Notes under the pieces: generated by a model
What the model was told of the DNA's origin: nothing
Databases searched by the model: none
What the model saw: only the letters and a program-made list of their open reading frames with translations
Assembly: GCA_947303625.1 (NCBI GenBank)
Contig: CAMYYV010000007.1
Coordinates: forward strand, 1-49,762
Source of the DNA: an uncultured Bacteroidales bacterium
Lineage (GTDB): Bacteria > Bacteroidota > Bacteroidia > Bacteroidales > F082
DNA: 49,762 nt
Direction: 5' to 3'
Program-made: the position numbers and the translations under genes
Part shown: positions 31,244-41,400 of the stretch, in pieces
Layout: each line of letters starts with the position of its first letter
How positions within the stretch are numbered: the first letter of the stretch is position 1

Positions 31244-34200
31244 TTACTCTCCTACAACAATCCTCATTCCATCCGAATACGCACTAAACTCCGGCGCATA
31301 CTGGCACTGGATCAAGGCGTAGCCATTGTTGAGGTGGCCTTCCTTGGTGACGAACATGCTGTACTCCAGCTGGTGCGTGCCCTTGGGCAGGAACTCGATG
31401 AAGAACTCCATGTCGGTGTCGGTGTTGCTCTGGTAGTAGCTCATGCGGTCGTTGTACTCGTAGCGCGAGATTTGCTCTATCGGTTCGAAGCCTGCTGCGC
31501 GGAGGTCTTTTACGAAGACATAGCTCATATCCTGCTGGCTGGTGAAGGTGATCTTCACGGTTATTTTATCTCCTACTTTTAAGGTCGGCCCTTCGACAAA
31601 CTCAGGGACCTTAGATCCTACAGGAACCAAAACCTTGCCCTTGTCGGTCACCGTCTCCACAAACAGCTCACGCTTGATGGTGAAGCCTGATTCATCACTC
31701 TTCACTTCGTCAATCGGGACGAAATACTGGCGGAATAGGCCACCCCATACCAAGTGCGGGGTCGGGTTGTTGACGGTGAGCTGTCGCATCTCCTGCGTCA
31801 CCTCGTTGGCGTTCCAACGGCGCTGGATGAAACCCGTGCCAGCCACTCCACCTTCTGTACTAATAGGCGTGTTGCCGAAGCGCAGGGTGACTTCCTTGCC
31901 TTCCTCGAACCAGTCGCTACCGCGCATCAACAGAGCATAGATGGCGTCGGCAGTGGAAGCCGAATTCTCCCAACTGTTGGTCTGCTTTTGGGTGAGCAGC
32001 CACACACGCAACTCATCAAGCATCTCTTGATTCTGGTCGATTTCAGCAAAGGCCGCCATGATGTTGGCATGGGTGGCAATGTGCGACTCGAACGAGAAGT
32101 ACTTCTTCGGCCAATACATACCGATTTGTTCGTTCTTCTGGGCACATTCCTTGAAGCTCTGAATCATCAGTTTGGCGGTCTTCTCGTTGCCGTTACGGTA
32201 GAGCACCAAGGCACCTTTCGAGCGTTGGTTGAAGTTGAATGAGGTCCACTCCTTATCGAAGCTCTTGAGGTAGTAGTCTTTCGCCTTGGCGAAATCCTTG
32301 TCGGAGTTCTGCACGTCGAAGAAACTCAAAGCATAGAGCTCGGCCAAGGTGTTGGAGCCGATGGGCCAGTCCTTGCCTTTGCTGTGCTTCTTCATGTAGC
32401 GGTAGGTCTCGGCCACATCGTATTCGAGATAACGTACGGCCTTGTCGCAGATGCGGTGGGCCGTGTTTTGGTCGGCCCTGCTCAACGAACTCAAGGCACC
32501 CATCTTCTGCAGTTTACCCATGCCGCTGAGGATGTAGGTGGTGATGTAGGCACTCTCAGGCATGCCGTCCATCCAAGGCCAGCCTCCATTGTATTTCTGC
32601 TTCTGTTCAATGAGATTCAGGGCGTTGGTCTGCTGACTGCGGAGCGTGTTCACCTCGAAGAGCGTGGCGATGCGGCTACGCTGTTCGGTCTCGCTCTTGG
32701 CCTCCAGCACCCAGGGCGTCTCTTGCAGCATGATGGCCTTCAAGTCTTGGTCTTTCTCGAGTTGCGAGAGCAAGGCATCGGGCGTCTCGATCTGCCACTT
32801 CTTGATGTAGTTCAAGAGGTTCGGAATGTGGTCGGCGATGTAGGACGACAGCGTGTTGGCGTAGAACACGTAGAAAGCTGTCTCGGCGCGGTCGGTCTTA
32901 ACGTTGGCCAGGTAAGGCAGGGCCTGCACGGCATACCATACGGGGTTGGTGCTGAAGTTAAGTGTCAGGCTGTAGTCGCGCTCGTGGCTGTCGGGGTTGG
33001 CGATAGCCTCGAAGTCGAAGACCTGTTCGGTCTCAGCTTTCACGGTGATGGGCAGGGTCTGTGTCATGAATATCTCGCTGCTCAGCACGGGAAGTAGGTG
33101 CTGCTCAGCGTCGCTGAACTGCCCCGCGTAGGCCGTGAAACGGAAGGCCAAGAGGCTGAGGTCGTATTGTCCCGCCACCTTCCAGCGCACTTCCTTGCTG
33201 CGACCAGGTTGGATGGTCTCCATCGAAATAGTAGAGGTCCCTGAGCCTGTCGAAGGGCCGGTCTCAACAATCATGTCAATCGGCTGCATCGAGCCTGCAT
33301 CGAAGATTTCAAGTTTCGCCTTGGGCGTGACAGGCTCGTCACCCGTGTTGATGACGTTGGCCACGAACCACAATGTGTCGTTGTCGTACATGTAGCGCGG
33401 CATGTCGGCCATGATCATCATAGGCTTGGAAGAGGTGAAGGTGTAGTCCTTGCGGCCCGTCTTGCGGTCCTTGGTGTAGGCCAGCAACATCAGACGCCAA
33501 CGCGTGAGGGCGTCGGGCATGGTAAAGCTGAAGGTAGCACTGCCATCCTTGTTGGTGCGCAACTGCGGGAAGAAGAATGCCGTCTCGTTGAAGTTCTCAC
33601 GGAGGGCAGGTTCGGCTTTTTCGCCTTTGCCACCCGAAGAATTGGGAGTTTCCTGTTTTGCTATTTCTTCCATATCCTCCTCTACCTCAGCCGATTCAAC
33701 ATAGGCATTGACCATCTCGTACTTTTGCACTACACTTCCTGCCATGGGCGCGTCTAATTCCTCCAGTACCATCTCGTCGTACACCGCTCTTCCTAAACCA
33801 CCGGCACGGCTTTTATTATAACGGTAGACACGGATGTAATCGAAGAACGGCGCATCGGAAGGCAGACTGAAGTTGAACAATTCCGCAAAATAGTAGTATT
33901 CCAAGCCTGTGTAAGAAGAGGTGAAGCCGTGGGCATCGGTACCGAAGCTGCGGCTGCTGACACTTGAAGGCGACATGCTGAACCACCAATAATGGCTCGT
34001 GAATTCGTCCAATGAGGCATCGTACATCCCTGCCAGCAAACCGGCTTCCAAAGGCTTGTCCTTGAAGTCGCGGACGGTCACCTCCCAAGTCTCCTCGGCG
34101 CCAGGACTAAGCTTATCACGCATCGTGGCCAGTTTTACATCCAAATCATAGTTGTCGAAGGGCACAGAGACCCCTATATGACCCGTGTTGAAGCTACTTT

Positions 34201-37200
34201 CCTTCACGAAGGCATAACGCCAGCAGAGTCCGCCACGGTCTTGCTCCGTCACCTTATAAGAAAGAGTCTGCACGCCGTTGCTGATGCTGATTTTCTTGTC
34301 CAAGCGAATCTCGTCGCCATGGAGCAGCTGCACCCAAATGTCGACATCTTTGGCCGCACTGCCGATGCTGAGTTGAATCTCGTCGCCGGGATGTGCCGTC
34401 GACTTGTCCTGATGCGCCCATTCCATCGTGGTGTAGGGAAGTTTTTTGGAGTCCTTCTCAAAGACAGTGAACTGCTGAGAAATCTTGGCCAAGGTGTCGT
34501 CAAGGCTTGTGAGCTCCACGACATATTTTCCGGGTGCCAAAGCCTTGCCTTCATAAAGCTTGGCCTTGTCGTCCACCATGATTTCAGATTCAAAGACCAA
34601 GGTCCCTAAGCCTGTCGAAGGGCCGGCTTGCTTATCATAGAAACTATATGCAGGGAACAACCTCTCCAGTTCAGCATCGCTCAGCAGCTGCCTGTCCAGT
34701 TTATCTGAACGTCCCATCGCCTCAAAATAATTGATTTTGGCGACATCCTCATAGCGATAAATCTTGCGCGCGATGCGGCTCTTGGCAGGCTGCCAGCTGA
34801 GGTTGCTCACATTGATCTGATACTTACCGATGTCGGATTTCTCTACCACGGCAGGCAGGTCTGTGCTGATGGCTATTTCGTTGTAGCCCGCGCGGATGCT
34901 ATAGGTGTCGGCATGGGTCTCGCCCTGTTTGCTTGTGGCTGTCACCTCGATTTCGTAAGTGAACACAGGCTGTTTCTCAGGTGCAATGCTCAGCGAAGGC
35001 TTGAGGTTGAAGGTGACGGCAAACTTACCGTCGGCGTCGGTACGAGCCTTGCCGTAGGTGATCTGCTCGTCTTCGACAGTCGGGTACCACCACCACCAGC
35101 AACGCCAAGGGAAGGAGGTCTTGCGGATGACCCGGTAGCTGTATTCCACATCGTCCAAGCCGAAGCCGGCATAGGCCTTCACATCGCCACGCACCGTCAC
35201 TTCCTGGTTGAGTTTGTATTGCTCTTTCGGGCGCTCGAAGCTCACCTCGAAGGTCGGGCGCTTGTATTCTTCTACGCGAATGCTGGCACTGCCTTCTTTG
35301 GCATTGAGGCGGAACACACCGTTCAACCGGTCGGTGGGGATGACAAATGAGCCGCTGAACGTGCCGTATTCGTCGGTGGTGAAGTCGGCCCTGGTAATCT
35401 CCTGCCAATTGGTATCGCGGAACGAAACATATTCTGAATAGCCGTTGACGAGGCTCACCTCACCACCCTGGCTACGCGTCACGATGCCCTGGAAGTAGAC
35501 GGTTTGGCCGGGACGGTAGATGGCGCGGTCAGTGTAGAGCCTCGTGGTGTAGTCTTCCCTGGTGGTCTGGTAACGTTCACTGAGACGGAAATTGTTGTCC
35601 GACAGCAGGATGTCATCGCCCTTACGCAGGTTGATGCTGAAGGAGTTGTCGCTCGTTTTTTTCACTTCAGCTTTGCCATTGCGGTCGGTTTTCGGAGTGT
35701 CAACGATGATGGTCTTGTACTCACGGGCTTTATAGTCCCACTCGCGACGGTAGAGTTCCACGGTGACGCCTTCCACGGTTTTCCCCGTTTTGCGGTCCAC
35801 AGTCACTACGGTCATCTCATTGTCCTTTTGGTCGGTGATGAAGCCAAGGCTCGACACCTGGAAGGAAAGCACAAGGGTCTTGTCTTCATTGCTGATGCCT
35901 TTTTGTGTGGTGGCGGTCAGGAAGTAGATGCCGCGCTCCAAAGAGGGAAGAGCTATCAAAGTGCTGTGCTGGCGGTAGTCAGTCTCGGTAACCAAACTGA
36001 GCTCCTGTTCCGCAATAGCTTTTTTCTTGTTCAGTGCCTTGAGTCTGTCTTCACTGTCCATCTCTTTCAGTTTCTGCAGCTCGTTTTCGCTCACCTTGAC
36101 AATCCTATAATAGGGTGCGGTGGTGTTGCGGTATTCCAACACGGCAGGGATAGCTTCGTTAGGCAGCTGCACTGAATTAAGGGAGATGTGGATTTGTGGC
36201 TCTTCGATGCGTTTGACGAGATTTTGGCAGCTCTTCGCGCCCTTCGATTTCGGGAACTTGGCAATGGACTGCTCGCACATCGCCTTGGCTTTTTTGTAGT
36301 TGTCGAAATAGGCGCTATTACCGCTGTTGCTTTCCTGCTGATCGATCAGGTTGCGTGCCACCAGTGCGGTAATCTCGGCCGAAAGCGGGTTGTCGTTGTG
36401 CTGTTCCTTCAAGCTTTCCATTGCGGCTTGGTATTGCGCGTCCTTATCCAAGATGGAGTTGACAAATCCAAAACGCTTGAAGTCGTTGTAAATCAGCACA
36501 TCCTCATTGTCTTTTTTGAGGTTGTAGGCAATCAGTTCTTGGTAGATTTTGAGACATAGGGTGAGTGGATTGTCGGCCTCGCCCAAGTCGGCTTTCACGA
36601 AGTCCTTGGCGGGCAGCCACCACGCATCGGTCTCGCCTTCCACATCGTCGGCATTAGCTTGTTCCTTATAGTAATTTGCCACGCGGTGAAACATGAACTC
36701 AAACAGCGATGCCTCGTATTCGAGATATTCCGAATGGTTATCATTGTTTTCATAGAGTTCCATGAAATCCAACGTCTTTGCCTCTTTCAACGCCTCGACG
36801 GGTTTCAGCGCCTCGGCATAATGCTCGTTGATGCGGATGCGGAAACTCTCCTTGTCCCAATATTTCATCTCCACTTTCGATAGGTCGCCGTCGATAGCCA
36901 GGTTGTCGTTGATGGTCCACTCGTTGTTGTCGAGGTATTCGGCATAAGCGCGTGCGATTTCCTCATGCAACAAGGCATCGTGCACAGCGTCGAGTTGTCC
37001 GACTTTGCTCTCGATATACTGGATAAAGGCCTGTTCGGGGTCTTCCTCTACGGTAAATTCATAGATTTTCTGCCTGAAGAGCCAAGTCTTCAGCAGTTGG
37101 GTCTGGTTTTTGTCCTTCGAGGCCTTCGCCTCGATGGCATTAAGCTCTTTCTCTGCCGACTCTGGCAGGTCTTTTTCGAGGTTCTCCTTTACTTTTTTCC

Positions 37201-37333
37201 ACATAGTCTCATAGTTGTTTTTCGGGGTTTGGGGATTGTCGGATTGGTTGGGGTTCTTGCCTGGCATGGCAAAAGCCAACACGCCGATAGCCACTAAGGC
37301 AACAGTGGCAATGATGATTCCGGTGCGCTTCAT
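31244..37333 (-). CDS. Very large alpha-2-macroglobulin family protein
   Basis: 2029 residues. An N-terminal signal/anchor (about 5-24) is followed by a helical region (about 40-390), macroglobulin domains with the MG2 motif TDRAIYRPGQTVYFQG (near 607), an A2M block FPQLRTNKDGSATFSF ... PDALTRWRL (near 1257) and an alpha/alpha-toroid region (KYNGGWPW near 1581). The thioester CxEQ is absent, as in the non-thioester bacterial A2M branch. Bacterial A2Ms are periplasmic protease traps thought to protect the envelope. Three 24-bp palindromes are inserted in frame, encoding GPSTGLGT (904-911), GPSTGSGT (1359-1366) and VPEFVEGP (1909-1916). The gene is transcribed alone, divergently from the polyprenyl synthetase gene. 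Confidence 0.93.
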   Translation of the reverse strand: MKRTGIIIATVALVAIGVLAFAMPGKNPNQSDNPQTPKNNYETMWKKVKENLEKDLPESAEKELNAIEAKASKDKNQTQLLKTWLFRQKIYEFTVEEDPEQAFIQYIESKVGQLDAVHDALLHEEIARAYAEYLDNNEWTINDNLAIDGDLSKVEMKYWDKESFRIRINEHYAEALKPVEALKEAKTLDFMELYENNDNHSEYLEYEASLFEFMFHRVANYYKEQANADDVEGETDAWWLPAKDFVKADLGEADNPLTLCLKIYQELIAYNLKKDNEDVLIYNDFKRFGFVNSILDKDAQYQAAMESLKEQHNDNPLSAEITALVARNLIDQQESNSGNSAYFDNYKKAKAMCEQSIAKFPKSKGAKSCQNLVKRIEEPQIHISLNSVQLPNEAIPAVLEYRNTTAPYYRIVKVSENELQKLKEMDSEDRLKALNKKKAIAEQELSLVTETDYRQHSTLIALPSLERGIYFLTATTQKGISNEDKTLVLSFQVSSLGFITDQKDNEMTVVTVDRKTGKTVEGVTVELYRREWDYKAREYKTIIVDTPKTDRNGKAEVKKTSDNSFSINLRKGDDILLSDNNFRLSERYQTTREDYTTRLYTDRAIYRPGQTVYFQGIVTRSQGGEVSLVNGYSEYVSFRDTNWQEITRADFTTDEYGTFSGSFVIPTDRLNGVFRLNAKEGSASIRVEEYKRPTFEVSFERPKEQYKLNQEVTVRGDVKAYAGFGLDDVEYSYRVIRKTSFPWRCWWWWYPTVEDEQITYGKARTDADGKFAVTFNLKPSLSIAPEKQPVFTYEIEVTATSKQGETHADTYSIRAGYNEIAISTDLPAVVEKSDIGKYQINVSNLSWQPAKSRIARKIYRYEDVAKINYFEAMGRSDKLDRQLLSDAELERLFPAYSFYDKQAGPSTGLGTLVFESEIMVDDKAKLYEGKALAPGKYVVELTSLDDTLAKISQQFTVFEKDSKKLPYTTMEWAHQDKSTAHPGDEIQLSIGSAAKDVDIWVQLLHGDEIRLDKKISISNGVQTLSYKVTEQDRGGLCWRYAFVKESSFNTGHIGVSVPFDNYDLDVKLATMRDKLSPGAEETWEVTVRDFKDKPLEAGLLAGMYDASLDEFTSHYWWFSMSPSSVSSRSFGTDAHGFTSSYTGLEYYYFAELFNFSLPSDAPFFDYIRVYRYNKSRAGGLGRAVYDEMVLEELDAPMAGSVVQKYEMVNAYVESAEVEEDMEEIAKQETPNSSGGKGEKAEPALRENFNETAFFFPQLRTNKDGSATFSFTMPDALTRWRLMLLAYTKDRKTGRKDYTFTSSKPMMIMADMPRYMYDNDTLWFVANVINTGDEPVTPKAKLEIFDAGSMQPIDMIVETGPSTGSGTSTISMETIQPGRSKEVRWKVAGQYDLSLLAFRFTAYAGQFSDAEQHLLPVLSSEIFMTQTLPITVKAETEQVFDFEAIANPDSHERDYSLTLNFSTNPVWYAVQALPYLANVKTDRAETAFYVFYANTLSSYIADHIPNLLNYIKKWQIETPDALLSQLEKDQDLKAIMLQETPWVLEAKSETEQRSRIATLFEVNTLRSQQTNALNLIEQKQKYNGGWPWMDGMPESAYITTYILSGMGKLQKMGALSSLSRADQNTAHRICDKAVRYLEYDVAETYRYMKKHSKGKDWPIGSNTLAELYALSFFDVQNSDKDFAKAKDYYLKSFDKEWTSFNFNQRSKGALVLYRNGNEKTAKLMIQSFKECAQKNEQIGMYWPKKYFSFESHIATHANIMAAFAEIDQNQEMLDELRVWLLTQKQTNSWENSASTADAIYALLMRGSDWFEEGKEVTLRFGNTPISTEGGVAGTGFIQRRWNANEVTQEMRQLTVNNPTPHLVWGGLFRQYFVPIDEVKSDESGFTIKRELFVETVTDKGKVLVPVGSKVPEFVEGPTLKVGDKITVKITFTSQQDMSYVFVKDLRAAGFEPIEQISRYEYNDRMSYYQSNTDTDMEFFIEFLPKGTHQLEYSMFVTKEGHLNNGYALIQCQYAPEFSAYSDGMRIVVGE
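31587..31610. repeat. 24-bp palindromic element, copy 1, in frame inside A2M gene
   Basis: Plus strand GGCCCTTCGACAAACTCAGG + GACC. The coding strand reads it as VPEFVEGP. Orientation is opposite to copies 2 and 3. Confidence 0.85.
33236..33259. repeat. 24-bp palindromic element, copy 2, in frame inside A2M gene
   Basis: Plus strand GGTCCCTGAGCCTGTCGAAG + GGCC. The coding strand reads it exactly on codon boundaries as GPSTGSGT. Confidence 0.88.
34601..34624. repeat. 24-bp palindromic element, copy 3, in frame inside A2M gene
   Basis: Plus strand GGTCCCTAAGCCTGTCGAAG + GGCC, one base different from copy 2. The coding strand reads it as GPSTGLGT. Confidence 0.88.
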
Positions 37334-37358
37334 GGTTCAAGAGTTTTTGATAATAACG

Positions 37359-37366
37359 CAAATTTA
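37359..37366 (-). promoter_or_regulatory. -7 element for the A2M gene
   Basis: TAAATTTG on the minus strand, 25 nt before the ATG at 37333. Confidence 0.55.
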
Positions 37367-37388
37367 GCAAATTTCGTGCAAAAAAACT

Positions 37389-37396
37389 TATCTTTG
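37389..37396 (+). promoter_or_regulatory. -7 element for the polyprenyl synthetase gene
   Basis: TATCTTTG, only 4 nt before the GTG start at 37401, so the transcript would begin at or next to the start codon. Confidence 0.55.
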
Positions 37397-37400
37397 CAGC

Positions 37401-38222
37401 GTGAAAAAACTAAATGACATCATTTCGCCCATCAGCAACGAGTTGCAGCAGTTTGAAGCCTTCTTCGATCAAACCATGAAGGCCGAGACCGAACCTATGG
37501 ACAGCATCATGCGTTATGTGCGCGAAACGCGAGGCAAACGTCTGCGGCCCATTCTGGTATTGCTCAGCGCGAAACTCTTCGGCGAGATCAACCAACAAAC
37601 CTTCAGCGGCGCCACCATCGTGGAGATGATCCATTCGGCCACACTCATCCACGACGACGTGGTCGACGACGACGACATCCGTCGGGGACAAAGCTCGGTG
37701 AAAGCCCGCTGGGACAACTCCACCGCCGTACTTGCCGGCGACTATCTCCTGGCCAAGGCCATGCTGATGCTTGTCCAACTCGGCGACTTCGGAATCATGC
37801 AAGAGATGCTGCACACCGCCGCTTCCATGAGCGAAGGCGAGCTATTGCAGAATCAGGTGATTGAAAACATTGATGCTATCGCTCTACAGGCACAGCACAA
37901 CCTTCCCACAGACATCAACCAGTATCTCGACATCATCACCCGCAAAACCGCCATGCTCATGCGCTCGTGCTGCGCCGTGGGTGCACTCTCGACGAACGCC
38001 TCAAGCAAACAAGTGAAGGAGATCTCTGATTTCGGTCTCAATTTCGGACTCCTCTTCCAGCTCCGCGACGACATTCTGGACAACGAGAACGTCGAAATGG
38101 CCCAAGCCTTGCTGCCCTCCTATTATGAAAAGACCCTGAAGGCCCTGGAAGGCTTCGCTCCTTCGGAAATTACCACAGCACTGAGGGATTTGACCGTGTT
38201 TTGTGCGGAACGGGAAGGTTAA
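37401..38222 (+). CDS. Short polyprenyl (isoprenyl) diphosphate synthase family protein
   Basis: 273 residues from a GTG. The first Asp-rich motif is HDDVVDDDDIRRG (Asp85-Asp89), the second is RDDILD (residues 222-227), with GKRLRP near 45 for diphosphate binding. These all-helical enzymes condense isopentenyl diphosphate onto an allylic primer to make the C30-C50 chain of menaquinone. The usual length is about 320 residues; here about 45-50 residues between the second Asp motif and the C-terminal helices, including the GxDxxEGKxTLP block, are missing. The frame is intact, so this may be a shortened functional enzyme or one that has lost activity. No start codon with a normal leader is available. 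Confidence 0.82.
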   Translation: MKKLNDIISPISNELQQFEAFFDQTMKAETEPMDSIMRYVRETRGKRLRPILVLLSAKLFGEINQQTFSGATIVEMIHSATLIHDDVVDDDDIRRGQSSVKARWDNSTAVLAGDYLLAKAMLMLVQLGDFGIMQEMLHTAASMSEGELLQNQVIENIDAIALQAQHNLPTDINQYLDIITRKTAMLMRSCCAVGALSTNASSKQVKEISDFGLNFGLLFQLRDDILDNENVEMAQALLPSYYEKTLKALEGFAPSEITTALRDLTVFCAEREG

Positions 38223-38256
38223 CATCACACAGATAGAATACTACACTCGAACCATA

Positions 38257-38343
38257 CCCCTCATGGCGGAAGAATATCCGCCATCTATTAAAAGTGTTCC
38301 TATCACTCAAGAGATGGCGGGTCAAGCCCACCATGAGGCCAGG
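38257..38343. repeat. Double-hairpin palindromic element before ileS
   Basis: Outer arms CCTCATGG (38259-38266) and CCATGAGG (38331-38338). Inside are a perfect 8-bp hairpin ATGGCGGA-agaata-TCCGCCAT (38263-38284) and a second hairpin TGGCGGG-tcaag-CCCACCA (38315-38333, one mismatch). It fills much of the 222-nt gap between the polyprenyl synthetase and ileS, which has no gene. Confidence 0.75.
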
Positions 38344-38411
38344 GGAATATGGATGAGGCTAGAAGTATGTATTATTCGCTGCTTTATCTGTAACGGAAAC
38401 AAAATATTTCG

Positions 38412-38419
38412 TATCTTTG
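38412..38419 (+). promoter_or_regulatory. -7 element for ileS
   Basis: TATCTTTG, 25 nt before the ATG at 38445, with a TCTG about 21 nt upstream in place of the -33 TTTG. Confidence 0.6.
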
Positions 38420-38444
38420 CACGCTAAATTAGGAAGTATAGTAT

Positions 38445-41400
38445 ATGAGCAACAACTACAAGGAATATAAGCAGCTGAATCTCACGGAGACAGCCGACAC
38501 AATCCGTAAGTATTGGGAAGAGAATGACACCTTCCAAAAGAGCCTCGACAACCGCGACAAGGCCAACGCCTTCGTGTTCTTCGAAGGCCCGCCGAGCGCC
38601 AACGGTGTGCCGGGTATCCACCATGTGATGGCTCGCTCCATCAAAGATGTGGTATGCCGTTATCAGACCCTGAAAGGCAAACATGTCGTCCGTAAGGCTG
38701 GCTGGGACACCCACGGCTTGCCTGTCGAACTCGGCGTGGAGAAGAAACTCGGTATCACCAAGGAAGACATCGGCAAGAAGATCAGCGTCGACGAATACAA
38801 CCGCGCTTGCCGCGAGGAGGTGATGAAATACAAGGACCTGTGGGACGACCTCACCCGCAAAATGGGCTATTGGGTCAACCTCGACGACCCCTACATCACC
38901 TTTACCAATGACTACATCGAGACCCTGTGGTTCCTGCTCAAAGACCTCTACAACAAAGGTCTGCTCTATAAAGGCTACACCATTCAGCCCTACTCGCCCG
39001 CTGCCGGCACTGGCCTCAGCTCCCACGAACTGAACATGCCCGGCTGCTACCGCGACGTGAAAGACCTCACCTGCGTGGCGCTCTTCAAGCTGAAACCATC
39101 GCAATTCGAGCAAGGAACGGATGGCTTCAACAGCGAAATCCCAACCTTTGCGATAGCTTGGACGACCACCCCATGGACCTTGCCGAGCAACACGGCCCTT
39201 TGCGTCGGTCCCAACATCGACTACGTCCTTTTGAAGACCACGCATCCCTACACCGAAGAACCTTGCCAGATTCTCATGGCCAAAGCCTTGGTGGAGACCA
39301 TGTTCAAGGAAGCTCCTGAAGTCATCAAGGAATACAAAGGCATAGAACTGATTGGCCTCGAGTATGAACAGCTGATTCCTTGGGTCAACCCGGGTGAAGG
39401 CGCCTTCCGCATCATTGGCGGCGATTATGTCACGACAGAAGATGGTACGGGCATCGTCCACATCGCCCCGACCTTCGGCGCCGATGACAAGCGCGTGGCC
39501 GCTGCCGCGGGCATCCCACCTCTGCAGATGATTGACAAGGACGGCAAAGCCCAGCCTATGGTCGACCGCACAGGTAAGTTCTGGCTGATCGAAGACCTCG
39601 ACCCCGACTTCGTCAAGAATTGCATGGATGTGGAGGCCTACCATCCCTATGCCGGACAGTTTGTGAAGAATGCCTACGACCCCAACAAGACCGAGAAAGA
39701 CAAGTCGTTGGACGTCGACATCGTGGTCATGCTGAAAGAAGAAGGCAAGCTCTTCAAGAGCGAGAAACATACGCACAACTACCCGCACTGCTGGCGCACC
39801 GACAAACCCGTGCTCTACTATCCCCTCGACAGCTGGTTCATCAAGACCACGGCCCTGAAAGACCGCATGATCGAACTCAACAAGACCATCAACTGGAAAC
39901 CCGAAGCCACCGGTAGCGGCCGCTTCGGCAACTGGTTAGAGAACCTCGTCGACTGGAACCTGTCGCGTTCGCGCTACTGGGGCACGCCGCTGCCCATTTG
40001 GCGCACCGAGGACGGCAGGGAAGAGATCTGCATCGGCAGCGTCGAAGAACTTCGAAACGAAATCGAAAAATCCATCAAGGCGGGCTTCATGAAAGAAAAC
40101 CCCTACGCCTCCGAAGACTATACCAAGTTCGACCTGCACCGTCCTTATATCGACGGTGTCATCCTCTGCTCACCTACCGGCAAGAAGATGATGCGCGAAC
40201 CCGACCTCATCGACGTGTGGTTCGACAGCGGCGCCATGCCGTATGCCCAATACCACTATATGGGTAAAAAGACAGAGGACGGAAGACTTAAGACTGAGGG
40301 ACAGACGCTCCCCTTCCCTGCCGACTTTATCGCTGAGGGCGTCGACCAGACCCGCGGCTGGTTCTTCACCTTGCATGCCATTGCCACGATGTGCTTCGAC
40401 AGTGTGGCCTACAAGAACGTCATCTCCAACGGCCTGGTTTTAGACAAGAACGGCAACAAGATGTCGAAACGTCTGGGCAACGCCGTCGACCCATTCGGGG
40501 CCATCCAGAACTACGGCGCCGATGCCGTGCGTTGGTACATGATCACCAACTCGCAACCTTGGGATAACCTGAAATTCAACGAGGAAGACATCAGCGAAGT
40601 AGTCAACAAGTACTTCATCACCTTGTTCAACACCTACAAGTTCTTCGCCATGTATGCCAATATCGACGACTTCCGTTATCAGGAGGCTGACATCGCGTTG
40701 GCACAGCGTCCTGAAATTGACCGCTGGATCCTCTCGGAGCTCAACACCTTGATCCTCAACGTCGACGAGGCCTACCAGAGCTATGAGCCCACCCGTGCCG
40801 GTCGAGCTATCCAATCGTTTGTGGATATCCTCAGCAACTGGTTCGTACGCCTCTCGCGCCGCCGTTTCTGGAAGAGTGACGACAACGACGACAAACTGTC
40901 GGCCTACCAAACCCTCTACACCTGCCTCGAGACCGTGGCCATCCTCAGCTCACCCATCGCGCCGTTCTTCAGCGAACAGCTCTACCGCGACCTCAACAAC
41001 GTCACGGGACGCAACAAAGCCGAATCGGTGCACCTCACCGACTTCCCCGTGGCCGACAAGTCGTACATCGACAAGGCCTTGGAGGAGCGCATGGAGGCCG
41101 CCCAGGTCATCTCGTCGATGGTGCTCTCGCTGCGTAAGAAGACCAACCTGCGCGTGCGCCAGCCCCTGTCGAAGATCATGATCCCCGTCAAAGACGAGGC
41201 CATGAAGACACAGCTTGAGAAGGTATCGCACCTCATCATGAGCGAGACCAATATCAAGGAAATCGAGTTCCTCTCGGCCGACAACAACATCCTGGTGAAG
41301 AACGTGAAGCCCAACTTCAAGACCTTAGGCAAGAAGTACGGCAAACAAATGAAGCAGATCCAGGCCTACTTTGCCAATATGAGCCAGGAAGAGATCCATG

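Noticed and set aside
38424-39788. 454-residue minus-strand ORF
   Set aside because: Antisense shadow of ileS, which has full catalytic motifs on the plus strand.
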